Source: Chara braunii
Lineage: Eukaryota > Streptophyta > Charophyceae > Charales > Characeae
Reading direction: 5' to 3'
NCBI GenBank assembly: GCA_003427395.1
Contig: BFEA01000343.1
Coordinates: forward strand, 202,921 to 235,433
Length of the DNA stretch: 32,513 nt
Shown here piece after piece: positions 19,740 through 30,564 of this stretch; position 1 is the first letter of the stretch; each line of letters opens with the position of its first letter. The notes under the pieces are model-generated. The model searched no databases and had not been told where the DNA came from. It was given only the letters and a program-made list of their open reading frames with translations. Position numbers and translations under genes: made by a program.

Positions 19740-20460
19740 TTTGTGTTCAATAATTTCTTTGTTAGAATGAGCCGGTAAAATTTTTATGTGTCCTGCTTCG
19801 CGTGTTGTCCTTTCTCTCCCAATTTATATCTCTCTTCAAATACATACTCTTAATATTTTTCTTCGCCATCTTTATATAATGGTTGAGTCTTTATTTCATA
19901 TACTCGACGACCCCACATTTTTTCCTTCGTTGCCACAGTTACCGATTCAATTCACTTTGAGTTTTTCTTTTTCCCCCTCAGATCCCTCTTTTTATCGTCT
20001 AGTATATGGTCTCATTCATGATCGTACTAGTTTTTGCATTCTCAACTCCAACTCCTTGACTGATCGACAAACCTGCATTACCTTGAACGAACTTGCTTGC
20101 AATTAGTGCAAACATTTGTATGATGTCATCTGGCTTAACAACTCCAAGGGGATTCTTCACCTTGTCGTTTTTTTGTCCTTCGTCGTTGCACTCTGCACTT
20201 GTTTTTCTTTACACTCGTCATTAGATAATGTTAGGATACATAGCTGCTAAATTTTCACACCATTTCTCGTTGATCTAGAACGTGATTTCTACCTATCCAC
20301 TGCAAGTAAGTTAACATCCACAACTCTTTTTCTTTCGTCATTTTTGTTCGACTTTGTCTTTTGTGATCTACATTCTAGTTCTTCAATGTTCTTAACCAAT
20401 TTCTCATATTGGCCATCAACTTTCTTTGTTTTTTTATCCACTCTCCGTGATATATCTTCA
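19740..20460 (-). pseudogene. decayed minus-strand coding relic with coiled coil, possibly retroelement gag-like
   Basis: Minus-strand frames give protein-like stretches in a continuous order. A charged helical segment at about 20459-20285 (EDISRRVDKKTKKVDGQYE, KLVKNIEELECRS) is followed after a frame change by 20160-19995 (NPLGVVKPDDIIQMFALIAS, QGNAGLSISQGVG). After another, 19950-19745 gives VTVATKEKMWGRRVYEIKTQ, EEKY, EYVFEERYKLGEKGQH and FYRLILTKKLLN. Stops interrupt at several points. The amphipathic heptad-like first part predicts a coiled coil. No catalytic motif, zinc knuckle or named family could be identified; the gag-like label is only a guess from the coiled coil and surroundings. 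It could also be the relic of a host gene. Confidence 0.4.
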
Positions 20461-20978
20461 AGTTTTGTTCATCATCCTCATTACTCGTACGTGCACGACA
20501 CCGTTTCCACCACTAGAGAAATTCATTCGCTCTAGGTTTTTGTGGTTGCCGACATCCTTGATGATGATGTCCATAGTTGCACGTCGGCTGAGGTGGAGGT
20601 GGTACCCATCCTATGGATATATGGAGGGAGCAAAGATGAAATCCGGTAGCCTGGTGGTACTCAAGCTTGATCTTGGTATTACCACGGAAGTCAGACTCTC
20701 TAATGGTACAGCTGTGGGAACATTAGTCGGTGGCGTGGTCTGGTACTGCATCCAAAATATCCTTCACCAGGACCACCTTTATCTTCCTCTACCCCGATCT
20801 CTCTTTCTCGCGTACATGCAATCTTCTTGTATAATTTTTTGTAGAAGCTTCGAGCTTCGATATCGACCTTCAGTCCTCTTACATGGATTCTTAAAAATGT
20901 GCTCAACAAGCCTCTTGCTTGAAACGTGCAATCACACCTTAATCAACTACATTCTTCCCAATCTGTCCAATACAAGTC

Positions 20979-20983
<5 letters not shown>
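20461..20983. other. possible upstream part of the minus-strand relic
   Basis: A 185-codon + frame covers 20426-20983 but has no motif. The minus strand has interrupted stretches (for example STFLRIHVRGLKVDIEARSF) that could extend the relic upstream. Undecided. Confidence 0.3.

Positions 20984-21047
<64 letters not shown>
20984..21047 (+). repeat. (TAA)n microsatellite
   Basis: A pure AAT/TAA trinucleotide run of about 64 bp. The poly-Tyr frame on the minus strand is its translation. Confidence 0.98.
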
Positions 21048-21052
<5 letters not shown>

Positions 21053-22354
21053 GAATGTACACATAGTATCTCGTAGTGTACGTGGATACATTGATAATAC
21101 GTTAATGGCACTACGTGACTATTGAGGTGTTTAATTGTTAGTTTGAGGTTGTTCACCCGGCTCGTATAAGAATGTAGACTCAAATCCAATCTAGTTAGAG
21201 GTCTTACCTATCACAGTGTAACCACATTGCAAGAATAGGATGTAACCTGTAATAAAAACATTTGACCTTACAACTACTTAGTTTGATTAATAGTGTAAGC
21301 TTTGTTTACTTAAATACTATGACATGTCCTAACTCCAACAAGCTACTGTTGCTTGTCCATAGTTTTTACCTTAATAACGTGTTAACCAAAGTTATATTGT
21401 CTAGCAAAAACTCAATATTATAATCGGTGGTCATATGCCTTCGAGTGCAATTGCACAATCAACTTTAGAAATTCGCAGTTTCAGCGGTGTTGCTGAATTG
21501 CTTGTATTCTTCCGCTATCACTCATCACTATATCCTTCCTTTTATCGTTTTTCGCCTTTAGCTAATATCTTGTCTGTAATCACGCTTCTCAAAATTTTGT
21601 ACCTTCCTTCCGTAGCCCGTATCTCGGTGTCATATGCCATATTGTGTTACGTTTTTCAAAAAATTTGTAGCTGCCAAAACAATACCCACATATCCTGCCC
21701 TCTCTTGCATGTCTGTGATCTTAAGTCAAAATCGGGGCCATACAAACTCAAAACAGATTTTCAAGGCCTAAACATCTCACCCGTTGTGGTATGCCTCCAA
21801 TCTATAATTCAAATTAGACCATCTACTAATCAAATCTTCGTTGCATTCACTCTTTGTTCTTGTCTGTCCGATGAGTTCCCCCTTTAGTTAGTCTGCATTT
21901 TTTCATGCTTTTATAATTATTGTAATCAATCTGTATGTATGTTTGTGTGCATGTGTGTGTGTGTTACATATTATCTCCTATGCGTACTTGCCATGCACCC
22001 CACCATATACAATGGCACTGGCCCGATCATAATCCTATCAACACAATTTCTTGTCACCCTACTCATCATGCAATTACCGCCATTTGTCACACGTGATAAA
22101 CCATGACTAGCTCCCAAGTGTCATCGCACTATTTAATATCTAATGCAAACAATCAGTAAAAAGAAAATGACGAAAGAAAACAAAAAAATGAGAAAGAAAA
22201 CAATCATCATGATCCTATATTATCTGCCTCCATGTTGTGCAGAGCTCGATGTGCATTCCAATAGCCTAGTCGCATTATTATGTCACAATAACTTTTTACG
22301 TTAGTCTTCTTGGTCTTACATTCCATAGTAATGTGGCAATCTATTGTTAATTGT
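21048..22354. other. AT-rich spacer, no gene recognised
   Basis: A 150-codon + frame at 21435-21887 (many Ser, Cys, Leu) shows no domain, no codon periodicity that could be judged by eye, and no splice support. No RNA gene was seen. Confidence 0.4.
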
Positions 22355-23975
22355 CGATTACTCCTATTTCCAGCAAAGCAGAGAGGGTGGCTCCCGTCAC
22401 GATCCAATAACAACTGCATTACCCATTTCGTGGATGGAGGTTACGAAATCCAATGTGCAATCCCATGCTACATTCTTTCCATTACAACGACGACTTTCTT
22501 GTTTCCTGTAGTCAACACAAATGGCAGAATTGTCCTATAGATCAAAGCATAAGAAGGAGTGAAGATATTTTCACATTTGAGACATTTCATGATAAAGCCA
22601 AATGATAAGACTCGGAAAATATTCGAAATATCAAAAAAATATGCACTCAATCAAAATATTAAATCGAAACGAAAGAGAACCACATATATGAGCACTTTTA
22701 GAACAAAAAATGATGTAATCGATCAAACTAGTGAATTGAAAAGCAAGATAAAGTCTTTACATTAAAAAAACGAAGATCATGAGTACTTCCGTACAAAAAA
22801 GAATCGTAGCAAAAAATCATATGTATGCCCCTTTCCATTCCACCTCTTCCTGCCCTTCTTTCTAGCTCCAGCATCATCGTTCAATCTTGCGATCCATAGT
22901 TCATTTCTCATATGTTCCGTCATACCTCCCACCATCACGACATCCTTTGCTTTACTCCATCATCCCCCACTTCCCTAAGGAACGTAGTTTTTTTTCGCCC
23001 CTCGGCCGGACTCATATGTTTCCCTTCTCCCAACCTCGTCCGAGTGCGCAGTGCCAACCAACCTCCGCTCATTGCCTAAAGCTGTTTCACCATTATAACT
23101 CTCCCCTTCATCCTCCAGACCCACGAGTTCAACTTCCTGAAACCCTCGGGTGTGGTGGTCGTTGAGAAAAAATGTTGTATACAACCCGGATCTTCCAAAA
23201 ACATTCTTCACTGCTGGCAGTAGGGGTGTGGCTCCCATAAAAGCTCTTTCGTTGTCACCACAACAAGCTTATCAGAGAGTTTGATCACCAGGAAAAATGC
23301 ACATACATCCAAGCATGGAGTCACACGGGCAGCTCCATTCCAAACACACGGAGGGCCACGAGGAAGTATATCACTATTTTTATCGCGATCTCCTTTCCGA
23401 CATTTCACGTGAGTAATACACCCTCGTCTACTTCGGTTAAAAAGTCAAAGTCCGCCGTAGCAAGCAGAGTGTCGTCGATGGGCTTCGTTCGCAATTTGCT
23501 CAATACGCAAGGAAGCAAATTCAATCATATGCATGCAATTAATGAGGGTGGGGATGTTTTTATCATACGTTTGCAAGGTGAACTATCGGTATAATCGTGG
23601 GGAAGGTGTCATGGGTGGGAGATCAAGATTTTTTTTTTCAAAGTTTTGCGAGATCCTCGTTGAATATGGCCCCGCTGGACATCTTCGAGGGATGACGAAA
23701 AGATGGGTATGTAGGCAGTCCCTCTTTCTTCTTCTTGTTGTTCCAAGTACATTCCGTCTGGTAGTCCCTAGGCGAACGAGGTTCTGGCTCCGCTTACTCG
23801 TCCATGTTGGGGTTTCAAATCCTTCTTCGCTCAAGCAGCAGATGACTCTCGTGATTTTCTTGAATTTGTTCGAGGTTCTATTTGGCCCGTCAGGGGTTAT
23901 CCCAGTCTTCGGGTGGAAGGGGGAAGGCTAGGGGACCCTTTATAAAATATATTATTTTACGAAAATTCCCCATTG
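22355..23975 (+). mobile_element. composite ~1.6-kb repeat, copy 1 (blocks A-E)
   Basis: It starts at ATTACTCCTATTTCCAGC, a string exactly shared with the copy at 26045, and ends near AAAATTCCCCATTG. Block order is: A/B (AATAACAAC..CATT, CATTTGAGACATTTCATGAT), C (ATCATATGTATGCCCC...CGACATCCTTTGC), D (CACTGCTGGCAGTAGGGGTG...ATGCATGCAATTAATGAG) and E (AAGGTGTCATGGGTGGGAG...GGGGTTATCCCAGTCTTCGG). All five blocks recur in the same order at 26045-27610. No transposase, reverse transcriptase, primer-binding site or clear LTR ends were found, so its class is unknown. Confidence 0.75.
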
Positions 23976-24099
23976 CGAGACTAGGCTATGGGAATGTATA
24001 TCAAGTTGCATAAGTCATCATCGTCCAATAATAACAAGGTAGCTCAAAATCCAAGCAACATTGTCCCTTTATTGTCCCTTTATAAAATATAAATCAAGA

Positions 24100-24215
24100 C
24101 TTTGTGGGGAGTTCATCCACCGATTACGGGAGCTCTGCCGGAACTCAAAAGGAGTTTTGGAGGCAGATAATATAGGGTCATGATGATTGTTTGTCCTCTT
24201 TTTATTTTCTCTCTC
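24100..24215 (+). repeat. short block inverted relative to 25225-25310
   Basis: GGAACTCAAAAGGAGTTTTGG, AGGCAGATAATATAGGGTCA and AAACAATC-type flanks are found in reverse complement at 25225-25310. CATGATCCTATATTATCTGC also occurs near 22208. It therefore belongs to the same local repeat family. Confidence 0.7.
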
Positions 24216-24783
24216 CTTTTTTTCATTCCCTTTCATTTTTTTCTCTTTGTCAATTTATTGCAAATGTATTAATCATCTGCTCCGACCCTGGGCAGGCTGC
24301 AGAGGAGATTGCTAAGATCACATAATGAATGGTGTGAGACGGATTTAATTGGAGAAGATGTTAGGGAATGACCAAGAGGGTGCGTAAAACCACATAAGTA
24401 TTCCAACCATTTCGATGCCATGCTACAGAGGTTTGGAACATACTTAACATCTCTCATTAAATATCTTTCTAACGAGATTGTGTGATGACTTGTATGATGT
24501 GCATTTGTGTGCGCAACCTCTCGCCCACGGTACCCAGGATGATATCTGGAAGGGGACAGGTACCCTTTTGGATACTTGTCCCACTCAGAGGTCCTTCCAT
24601 ATGTTAGGGGTAGACACACACCCACACACACACATATAAACAAGTTGGAGCAAGACACAAGAACCAAGCGGGAGTATTCTAGAACACCTGAAATGGACAA
24701 CGTTACAAAAAAGAAAAAAGTAAAAGGATAAGAGATAAATAAAAAAGGAAGGAAGTAGGAATAGGAGGGAAATGACCCTCAAT
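24216..24783. other. spacer inside the repeat cluster
   Basis: It contains a CA-rich run near 24612-24640 and no recognisable gene or shared block. It separates the direct and inverted E blocks. Confidence 0.5.
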
Positions 24784-25200
24784 GGGGAATTTTCATAAAA
24801 GAATATATTTTATAAAGGGTCCCCTAGCCTTCCCCCTTCCACCTGAAGACTGGGATAACCCCTGACAGGCCAAATAGAACCCCGAACAAGTGCAAGAAAA
24901 TCACGAGAGTCATCTGCTGCTTGAGCGAAGAAGGATTTGAAACCCCAATATGGACGAGTAAGCGGAGCCAGAACCTCGTTCGACTAGGGACTACCAGACG
25001 GAATGTACTTGGAACAACACGAAGAAGAAAAAGAGACTGCCTACGTACCCATTTTTTCGCCATCCCTCGAAGATGTCCAGCGGGGCCATATTCAACGAGG
25101 ATCTCGCAAAACTATGAAAAAAAAAAATCTCGATCTCCCACCCATGACACCTTCCCCACGATTATACCGATAGTTCACCTTGCAAACGTATGATAAAAAC
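24784..25200 (-). repeat. inverted copy of block E of the composite repeat
   Basis: Its reverse complement matches about 23560-23975 closely over ~400 bp, from AACTATCGGTATAATCGTGG through CCCCTAGCCTTCCCCC to AATTCCCCATTG. The similarity is higher than between the two direct copies of E, so it is the younger duplication. Homologous minus and plus frames of about 80 codons in both copies follow from the DNA identity. The third E copy does not keep them open. Confidence 0.9.
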
Positions 25201-25319
25201 ATCTCATAGCCTAGTCTCCCCACAAAGAAAATAAAAAGAGGACAAACAATCGTCATGACCCTATATTATCTGCCTCCAAAACTCCTTCTGAGTTCCGACA
25301 GAATCGGTGGTCAATTCTG

Positions 25320-26035
25320 CAATACTCGTACTTGCAGCGAAGCAGAAAGGGACCAGAGGGTGGCCCTGAATGTGATCTAATAACAACTTTATTGCCTATT
25401 TCGTGGGTGATTTTGTTATTAATGGATGATGGTGGAGGTCATGAAATGTAATGCACTACAATTGTACCATTATACAACTACGACTTTCTTGTTTCGTGTA
25501 GTTAATGGATAATGGCGAAAATGGAGATAGTTTCACATTTGCGACATTCCATGATAAAGCCAAATGACAATACTCGGAAGATACTTTAAATATCCAAAAA
25601 CAAATGTAGTTGACCAAAGTATTGAATCGAAAAGAAAAAGACTGCATATATGAGCACTCGTCGCCAAAAAATATGCAGGAGATGAAAGTATTTAATTGAA
25701 AAGCAAAATAAGCCTTTACATAAAGAAAACAACACTCATGAGTACTTTCATACAAAGAGAAATTCGAGCTAAAAATCATATGTATGCCCTTGTCATTTCC
25801 ACCTCTTCTCGACATTCTTTCCATCTCCAACCCCACTCTTGCAATCTATAGTTCATCCCTCATGCGTTCAACCATGCCTTCTACCATCACGCCATCCTTT
25901 GCTCTTCTCCATCATCTTTCAGTTCCTTTTTCGCCCCCTTGTCGGACTCTTATGCTTCCCTCCGCCCAGTTGCGTCCAAGTTTTCAGTGTGAACCAACCT
26001 CCGCTCGTTGCCTAACAACACTCACCATTATAACC
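25320..26035 (+). mobile_element. composite repeat, partial copy 2 (blocks A-C)
   Basis: It runs from GCAGCGAAGCAGAAAGGGAC through CATTTGCGACATTCCATGAT and AATCATATGTATGCCC to CACCATTATAACCCTCCCC, where copy 3 begins at once. Blocks D and E are missing. The A-C unit is therefore tandemly repeated at about 720 bp here. Confidence 0.8.
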
Positions 26036-26044
26036 CTCCCCCCA

Positions 26045-27610
26045 TTACTCCTATTTCCAGCGAAGCACAAAGGGTGGCTCGATCATGATCCAGTAACAAC
26101 TTCATTTCCCATTTTGTGGGTTATTTTGTTATTAATGGATGATGATGGAGGTCATGGAATTCAATGCACATTCCCATTATACAACGATGATTTTCTTATT
26201 TCTTGTAGTCAATGCATAGTAGCGAAATTGTCCCCTAGATCAGAACATACGAATAAATAAATGTATTTTCACATTTGCGACATTCCATGATAAAGTCAAA
26301 TGACAAGACTCGGAAGATACTCAAAATGTTAAACAAAATGTGGTCTATGAAAGTATTGAATCGAAAAGAAAAAGAACCACATATATGAGCATTTTGGTCG
26401 ATCAAAATATTGAATCCAAAAGTAGATAAGCATTTACAGAAAGAAAACAACAATCATGAGTACTTTTGTACGAAGAGGAATCGTAGCCAAAAATCATACA
26501 TATGCCCTTTGCCATTCTGACACTTCCTGCCCTTCTTTCTATCTCCTGCGTCATCGCCCGACTTTTGCGATCCATAGTCCATCCCTCATACATTCCACTA
26601 ATCCTCTCACCATCACACCATCATTTGCTCTTCTCCATCATCCCCCAATTGTGTCTGAGTTCATAGTGCGAACCAAGCTCCACCCATTGCCTGAAAACGC
26701 TTCACCATTATAACCCTCCCTTTCATCCTCCAAACCCAATTGCGAGTTCAACTTCTCAGCGCCCCTGGATATCGCGGCTGTTGGGACAAAAGTTGGGCAC
26801 AACTTGGATCATCCTTGGACGTTCGTCACTGCTGGCAGGAGGGATGTGGCTCCCCAGAAAGCTCTTTCACCGTCACCACAACCCCCTCATCATATGTATT
26901 AATCACCTGCAAAATGACACATACATCCAAGCATGGAGGCACACACGAAGCCAAATCTAGATTCACGGAGGGCCAGGAAGAAGTATACCGTTCGTTTTGC
27001 CACAATCTCCTCTTCGACATCGGATATGGGTGACATGTTCTCGTCTACTCCGGTTGAAAGGTCCCAGTCCGCCATAGCAAGCAGAGTGGCGCCAGTCCAC
27101 TTTTTTCGCCATTCACTCAATACTCAAGCAGGAAAATTGAATCAGATGCATGCAATTGATGAGTAGGTTTGAAAGGTCATGTATTAGTGGAATCGTGGAA
27201 AAGGTGTCATGGGCAGGAGATCAGGATGAGTTTTTTCAAAGTTCCGCGGGATCCTCTTGAATATGGCCCCACTCGACATGTTCCAAGGGATATTTGAGTG
27301 GGTGGGTATGTGGGCACTTCCCCGACATCTTCCAAGGGATGACCGAGCGGGAGTGTATCTCGGCACTCCCCCTTTCTCCTCCTTCCTATTCCAAGTATGC
27401 TCCTGACGATCACCCTCTGCCGAGGTCCTTTCTTCACTTTACTGGCTCCACTTTCTCGTCCAGGTCGAGGTTTTGACTCCTTTGCTCGAGCAGCAATGCC
27501 TCTTGTGCCTCTCTTGCACCTGCTTGGGGTTCTATCCGGCCCCGTGGGGGTTATCGCAGTCTTTGAGAGGAAGCGGGTGGGCTAGGTGACCCTCCAGAAA
27601 ATATAGCTTT
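26045..27610 (+). mobile_element. composite repeat, copy 3 (blocks A-E)
   Basis: It has the same block order as copy 1, offset by about 3.69 kb. In block D the + frame ending ...SAIASRV...LNTQAGKLNQMHAIDE corresponds to SAVASRV...LNTQGSKFNHMHAINE in copy 1. The changes look conservative (I/V, L/F, D/N), a weak hint of past coding on the + strand. E is more diverged here and carries a small internal duplication (TTCCAAGGGAT near 27281 and 27330). Confidence 0.75.
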
Positions 27611-28140
27611 TACGACCCTCCCCCAAGGGACCCTTTTCCTCTTGTTCCTTTTTTTATTCATCTTCTATCCTTTTACGTTTTTCTTTTTTCTTACGTTGTC
27701 CAGTTCGGGTGTTCTGGAATCCTCCCGCTTGATCCTTGTGTCATGGTCCAATGTCGCATACCGTAAAGGTGCAGACCAGAACAAGAACCGACCTCTCTCA
27801 CATAGTAGAAGATAGCGCTGCGGAAGGCTAATATACCAATGATCCGAACAAGCAATGTTGCATGCAGACCAAACATACATCATCATCATTCCATGGTGTG
27901 AAGGGGCCTGACGCTCACACAGGAAGAATTCACCAGTCCCCAACCATTCACAGACAAAGAAGAGGGGGGTTAGACGAAGAGGAGGGGAAGATGGGAATGT
28001 CGTCAACACCAAGTCTTCGGTACGGGTCCCAAATAATCCCTCTTCCAATGTCTCAATCCCAATGTGGAGTCTGAATCCAAATGTCGTGAAGTCCCAAAGT
28101 CACCAATCCCTCTCTCTCTCGTAGTCTACAGATATTGAGA
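27611..28140. other. spacer, no gene recognised
   Basis: GC-moderate DNA. The longest minus frame (27665-28048) has no domain. No RNA gene was seen. Confidence 0.45.
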
Positions 28141-28193
28141 AGTTAGGTAGCGAGAGGGTGCGGGAGAGATGGTGGACTTAGAAGAGGAAGAAG

Positions 28194-28198
<5 letters not shown>

Positions 28199-28250
<52 letters not shown>
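28199..28250 (+). repeat. (CT)n microsatellite next to adapter
   Basis: About 26 CT units, followed within 10 bp by transposase adapter sequence. Confidence 0.97.
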
Positions 28251-28255
<5 letters not shown>

Positions 28256-28256
28256 T

Positions 28257-28275
28257 AGATGTGTATAAGAGACAG
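28257..28275 (+). other. Nextera transposase mosaic-end adapter (sequencing artefact)
   Basis: AGATGTGTATAAGAGACAG is the 19-bp Tn5/Nextera mosaic-end sequence used in library preparation. It is not genomic. Confidence 0.98.
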
Positions 28276-28359
28276 GAGTTAGTTAGGCCCTGGGTACGTG
28301 AACGTGAGGCCGACAATGCATACTGGGTATAGAGGCCGAAAATGCCAACTGCACAATTG
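28276..28359. other. sequence trapped between adapters, location doubtful
   Basis: 84 bp lie between a half adapter and a full junction adapter, so they come from chimeric mate-pair read(s) and need not belong here. The minus-strand frame across it starts MCIRDS and contains SCLLYTS, the peptide signature of translated Nextera adapter. Confidence 0.9.
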
Positions 28360-28397
28360 CTGTCTCTTATACACATCTAGATGTGTATAAGAGACAG
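28360..28397. other. complete Nextera mate-pair junction adapter (sequencing artefact)
   Basis: CTGTCTCTTATACACATCT (28360-28378) is followed immediately by its reverse complement (28379-28397). This 38-bp palindrome is the circularisation junction of Nextera mate-pair libraries. Reads crossing it should have been split before assembly. Confidence 0.99.
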
Positions 28398-28455
28398 CTA
28401 CTGGGACACATGCAATGCAGGGTCTGGGACAAAGGAAAGGCCGAATTGAGCCAAN

Positions 28456-28501
<46 letters not shown>
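28456..28501 (+). repeat. (CT)n microsatellite, second
   Basis: A CT run preceded by an undetermined base at 28455. Together with the tract at 28199-28250 it probably gave the assembler the low-complexity overlap that let adapter-bearing reads be joined. Confidence 0.97.
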
Positions 28502-28504
<3 letters not shown>

Positions 28505-28540
28505 CCGGCACTAACCTGTGAAGGTGGCGCCTTGTTGCAG

Positions 28541-28767
28541 GTACATTGAAGACAAGGCTCGAGCTATGGCACCACAGGTAAGTCTCCCTGGCCTCCGCCA
28601 ACCATCTCTCTCTCTCCAACTCTACTCTAGCTCCTAATAGTGCCCAGTGATGAAGACTACTGCTAACGCCACTACTACTACTGCAGCGCTCCTCCAGAGT
28701 GCTGCTTCCGAATCCTGAAAATTGCCTCCTGCCTCCTGCACCTGAAGTGCCTGGGAAGTCCCTATGA
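28541..28767 (+). CDS. candidate last two exons of an unrecognised gene
   Basis: GGCACTAACC (a CTAAC branch-point string) lies about 25 nt before TTGTTGCAG ending at 28540. A 37-nt segment (28541-28577) then ends at CACAG|GTAAGT, a consensus donor. The 109-bp intron 28578-28686 ends with TGCTAAC and CACTACTACTACTGCAG, an excellent branch point and acceptor. Using frame YIEDKARAMAPQ, the second exon (28687-28767) reads RSSRVLLPNPENCLLPPAPE...GKSL and stops at TGA 28765-28767. Three good splice signals and phase continuity support it. The short peptide, the absent family and the nearby artefactual join weaken it. The first exon ends like the window-start microexon (AGCTATGG...CAG|GTA). Confidence 0.25.
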
Positions 28768-28999
28768 ACTACCTGCAGCTTGCAGGGCGGGCCAGTCTTA
28801 TATAGTGTTGGCCCGTCCAGGAGGCTGCTCTTGCCAATGCCAAAACGTGGCAGACCCTGGCGTTGAAGTTCAAACAAAGGTGGTCTTGAAAACATGAGTA
28901 AAATGGCCTGTGCGAAAACCCTGGTCTGGTGCCTAAGTTTCAGGGCAGATCGATCTTATGACGACCTGAAAATGACCCTCCGTTTCAAGCTCAAAAGAC
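28768..28999. other. spacer, nothing recognised
   Basis: If the candidate exons are real this would be 3' untranslated sequence. No clear AATAAA signal was seen. Confidence 0.4.
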
Positions 29000-29140
29000 T
29001 TAGGGCCTGGAAGGCCCTTTTTAGGCTGAAACGATACAGGGCATGTAGGCCCTCGTTTTCAGCCTTTCAGGCTGAAATGACACAGGGCCTGTAGGCCCTT
29101 GTTTTCAGGCTTTCAGGTTGAAACGACACAGGGCCTGCAT
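29000..29140 (+). repeat. 46-bp tandem repeat, ~2.5 copies plus a diverged start
   Basis: CAGGGC(A/C)TGTAGGCCCT(C/T)G begins units at 29037, 29083 and 29129 (exact 46-bp spacing), preceded by a diverged partial unit at 29000-29036. Each unit holds the short palindrome GGGCCTGTAGGCCC and CAGGCTTTCAGGCTGAAA. Confidence 0.9.
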
Positions 29141-29801
29141 ATGACGCGCTAGTTCCCGAACCTGCGCCATCTTTTGTCCCCTCCCTTCCCCCCCCCCCTC
29201 TTTTTTCTCTTTTGTCGAATTTTGGGTAACCATCCGACGAGGTCTCTTTTTTTATTTTCATGGATGTAATATGTGAGACCCTCAGATCAATTTTTGAAAG
29301 TTTGTCTTTCGCAAATTCGGGAATTACATGGGAATTACGAACGCCTTAGCAAGCGCGCTAGGAATTTAGGACGACAGTTAGGAATTTCGAAATAAGCGGA
29401 ATCTGACGTGTCCTTTCTTGCGCTTGAATATTCTCAACCTCGTCTTGGAAAGCTCTGGGAACTTTCGTAGGAATCTGAATAGGCATAGGAATTTTTCTCC
29501 CGCGCTTGCTCTCCCGCGTGGATATGGTACTTTTCAATTTGAAACAACTGTAACTGTTTTGCTGCCCTTTTTGCCCCCGCATCGGCGCCATGCATGCGAG
29601 CCTCCCCTCCCCCGCTCTGATCTCCACGCCGAAATACCTTGTCGACCCCCTTTCATTTCCCTTAGTCAAGGAGATGCGCCATGTAAGAAGGAAATTCCTG
29701 ATACACGACAATTCTAATTGGCTGCAGTTGGGATCCGAAGAATCGACATGGCTTTCGTCGGGTAATCCCTGAGCCCTCTCCTACGCCTCCCTGTCTCAGT
29801 C
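29141..29801. other. spacer, no gene recognised
   Basis: It contains a C-run near 29189-29198. A 99-codon + frame (29418-29717) and a minus frame over the same interval have no recognisable domains. Confidence 0.45.
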
Positions 29802-29907
29802 CTAACCCTTCCTAGCATCTATCTTATTTTTCGCAGCTATAAATTCCGCAAGCGCTAACCCTTCTAACATTTATCTTATTTTTTCGCAACTATAAATTCC
29901 GCAAGCG
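29802..29907 (+). repeat. 53-bp tandem duplication, each copy with a TATA-like box
   Basis: Copies 29802-29854 and 29855-29907 both read CTAACCCTTC, then ATCTTATTTTT or a close variant, then CGCA(G/A)CTATAAATTCCGCAAGCG. The CTATAAATT string (29838 and 29890) fits a plant-type TATA box. It lies about 0.67 kb upstream of the candidate first exon at 30565, too far to be its core promoter unless the 5' untranslated region is long or contains an intron. Confidence 0.8.
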
Positions 29908-30564
29908 CTCCCAAAAATCTCTCTCTCGACTCATCTGCCCACTTCCAGGAAGTCGTGGCTAGATGGTATGAATGAAGGTGCGAGTCGAAAAGTCCCGACA
30001 AGCTGGCTGTAGTCTGGACGCTTGGTATGCTGGATCGCCCGATAGACTGTTGGGATCTGAGTAGGGCCGTGCCGACACTAAGTCGGCGGTGTGACGATCG
30101 CCATGGTGGATTCGGCACGTGACGGCCGGGATCGTCAGTGCGAGTGAGATGTTCGAGGTTCGAGTCGGAAGTGAGTGAGTGTATGGCCTGGGGCTATGGT
30201 GGAATCTTATGGCAGAAGTATTTCCTTTTCTGTTGTCCTCAAATTTGTATCTCCAAGTGTGAATTCCGATCACTCGGGTTTTGAACCGAAATCTTTCCTG
30301 GACAAGATTGTCTGACATTCTGTGGTTGCTTTCCACTCCTTCTTCTCTCCTGGTCTGCGTCCATACTCTCTCTCTCTCTCTCAACCACACTATATCGTAA
30401 TGGATGAATTATGATAACCCTTACTTCTCTCGTTCGGTATGTACATGCGGTGAGTCGCATCAGAGAGTTGTTGTGGGATGATTGCATGGCTGATCGATTG
30501 GATGATCTGATTGCTTGGGAGTGATGTATGATTAAGATCTGTTTAAGAGCTTATCTTCGCTGCC
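29908..30564. other. spacer, no gene recognised
   Basis: It contains a short CT run near 30366-30381 and no domain-bearing frame. It could be 5' untranslated or intronic sequence if a gene starts at 30565. Confidence 0.4.

Noticed and set aside
23533-23931. ~80-130-codon + frame, also present in the inverted block E
   Set aside because: It is open in two copies only because these are recent duplicates. The third copy (27190-27600) does not keep the frame.
28143-28376. 77-codon minus frame starting MCIRDS
   Set aside because: It consists of adapter sequence plus CT microsatellite and is a contamination artefact.
30150-30175. GGTTCGAGTC string considered as a tRNA T-arm
   Set aside because: No upstream A-box, anticodon stem or acceptor pairing at tRNA spacing.
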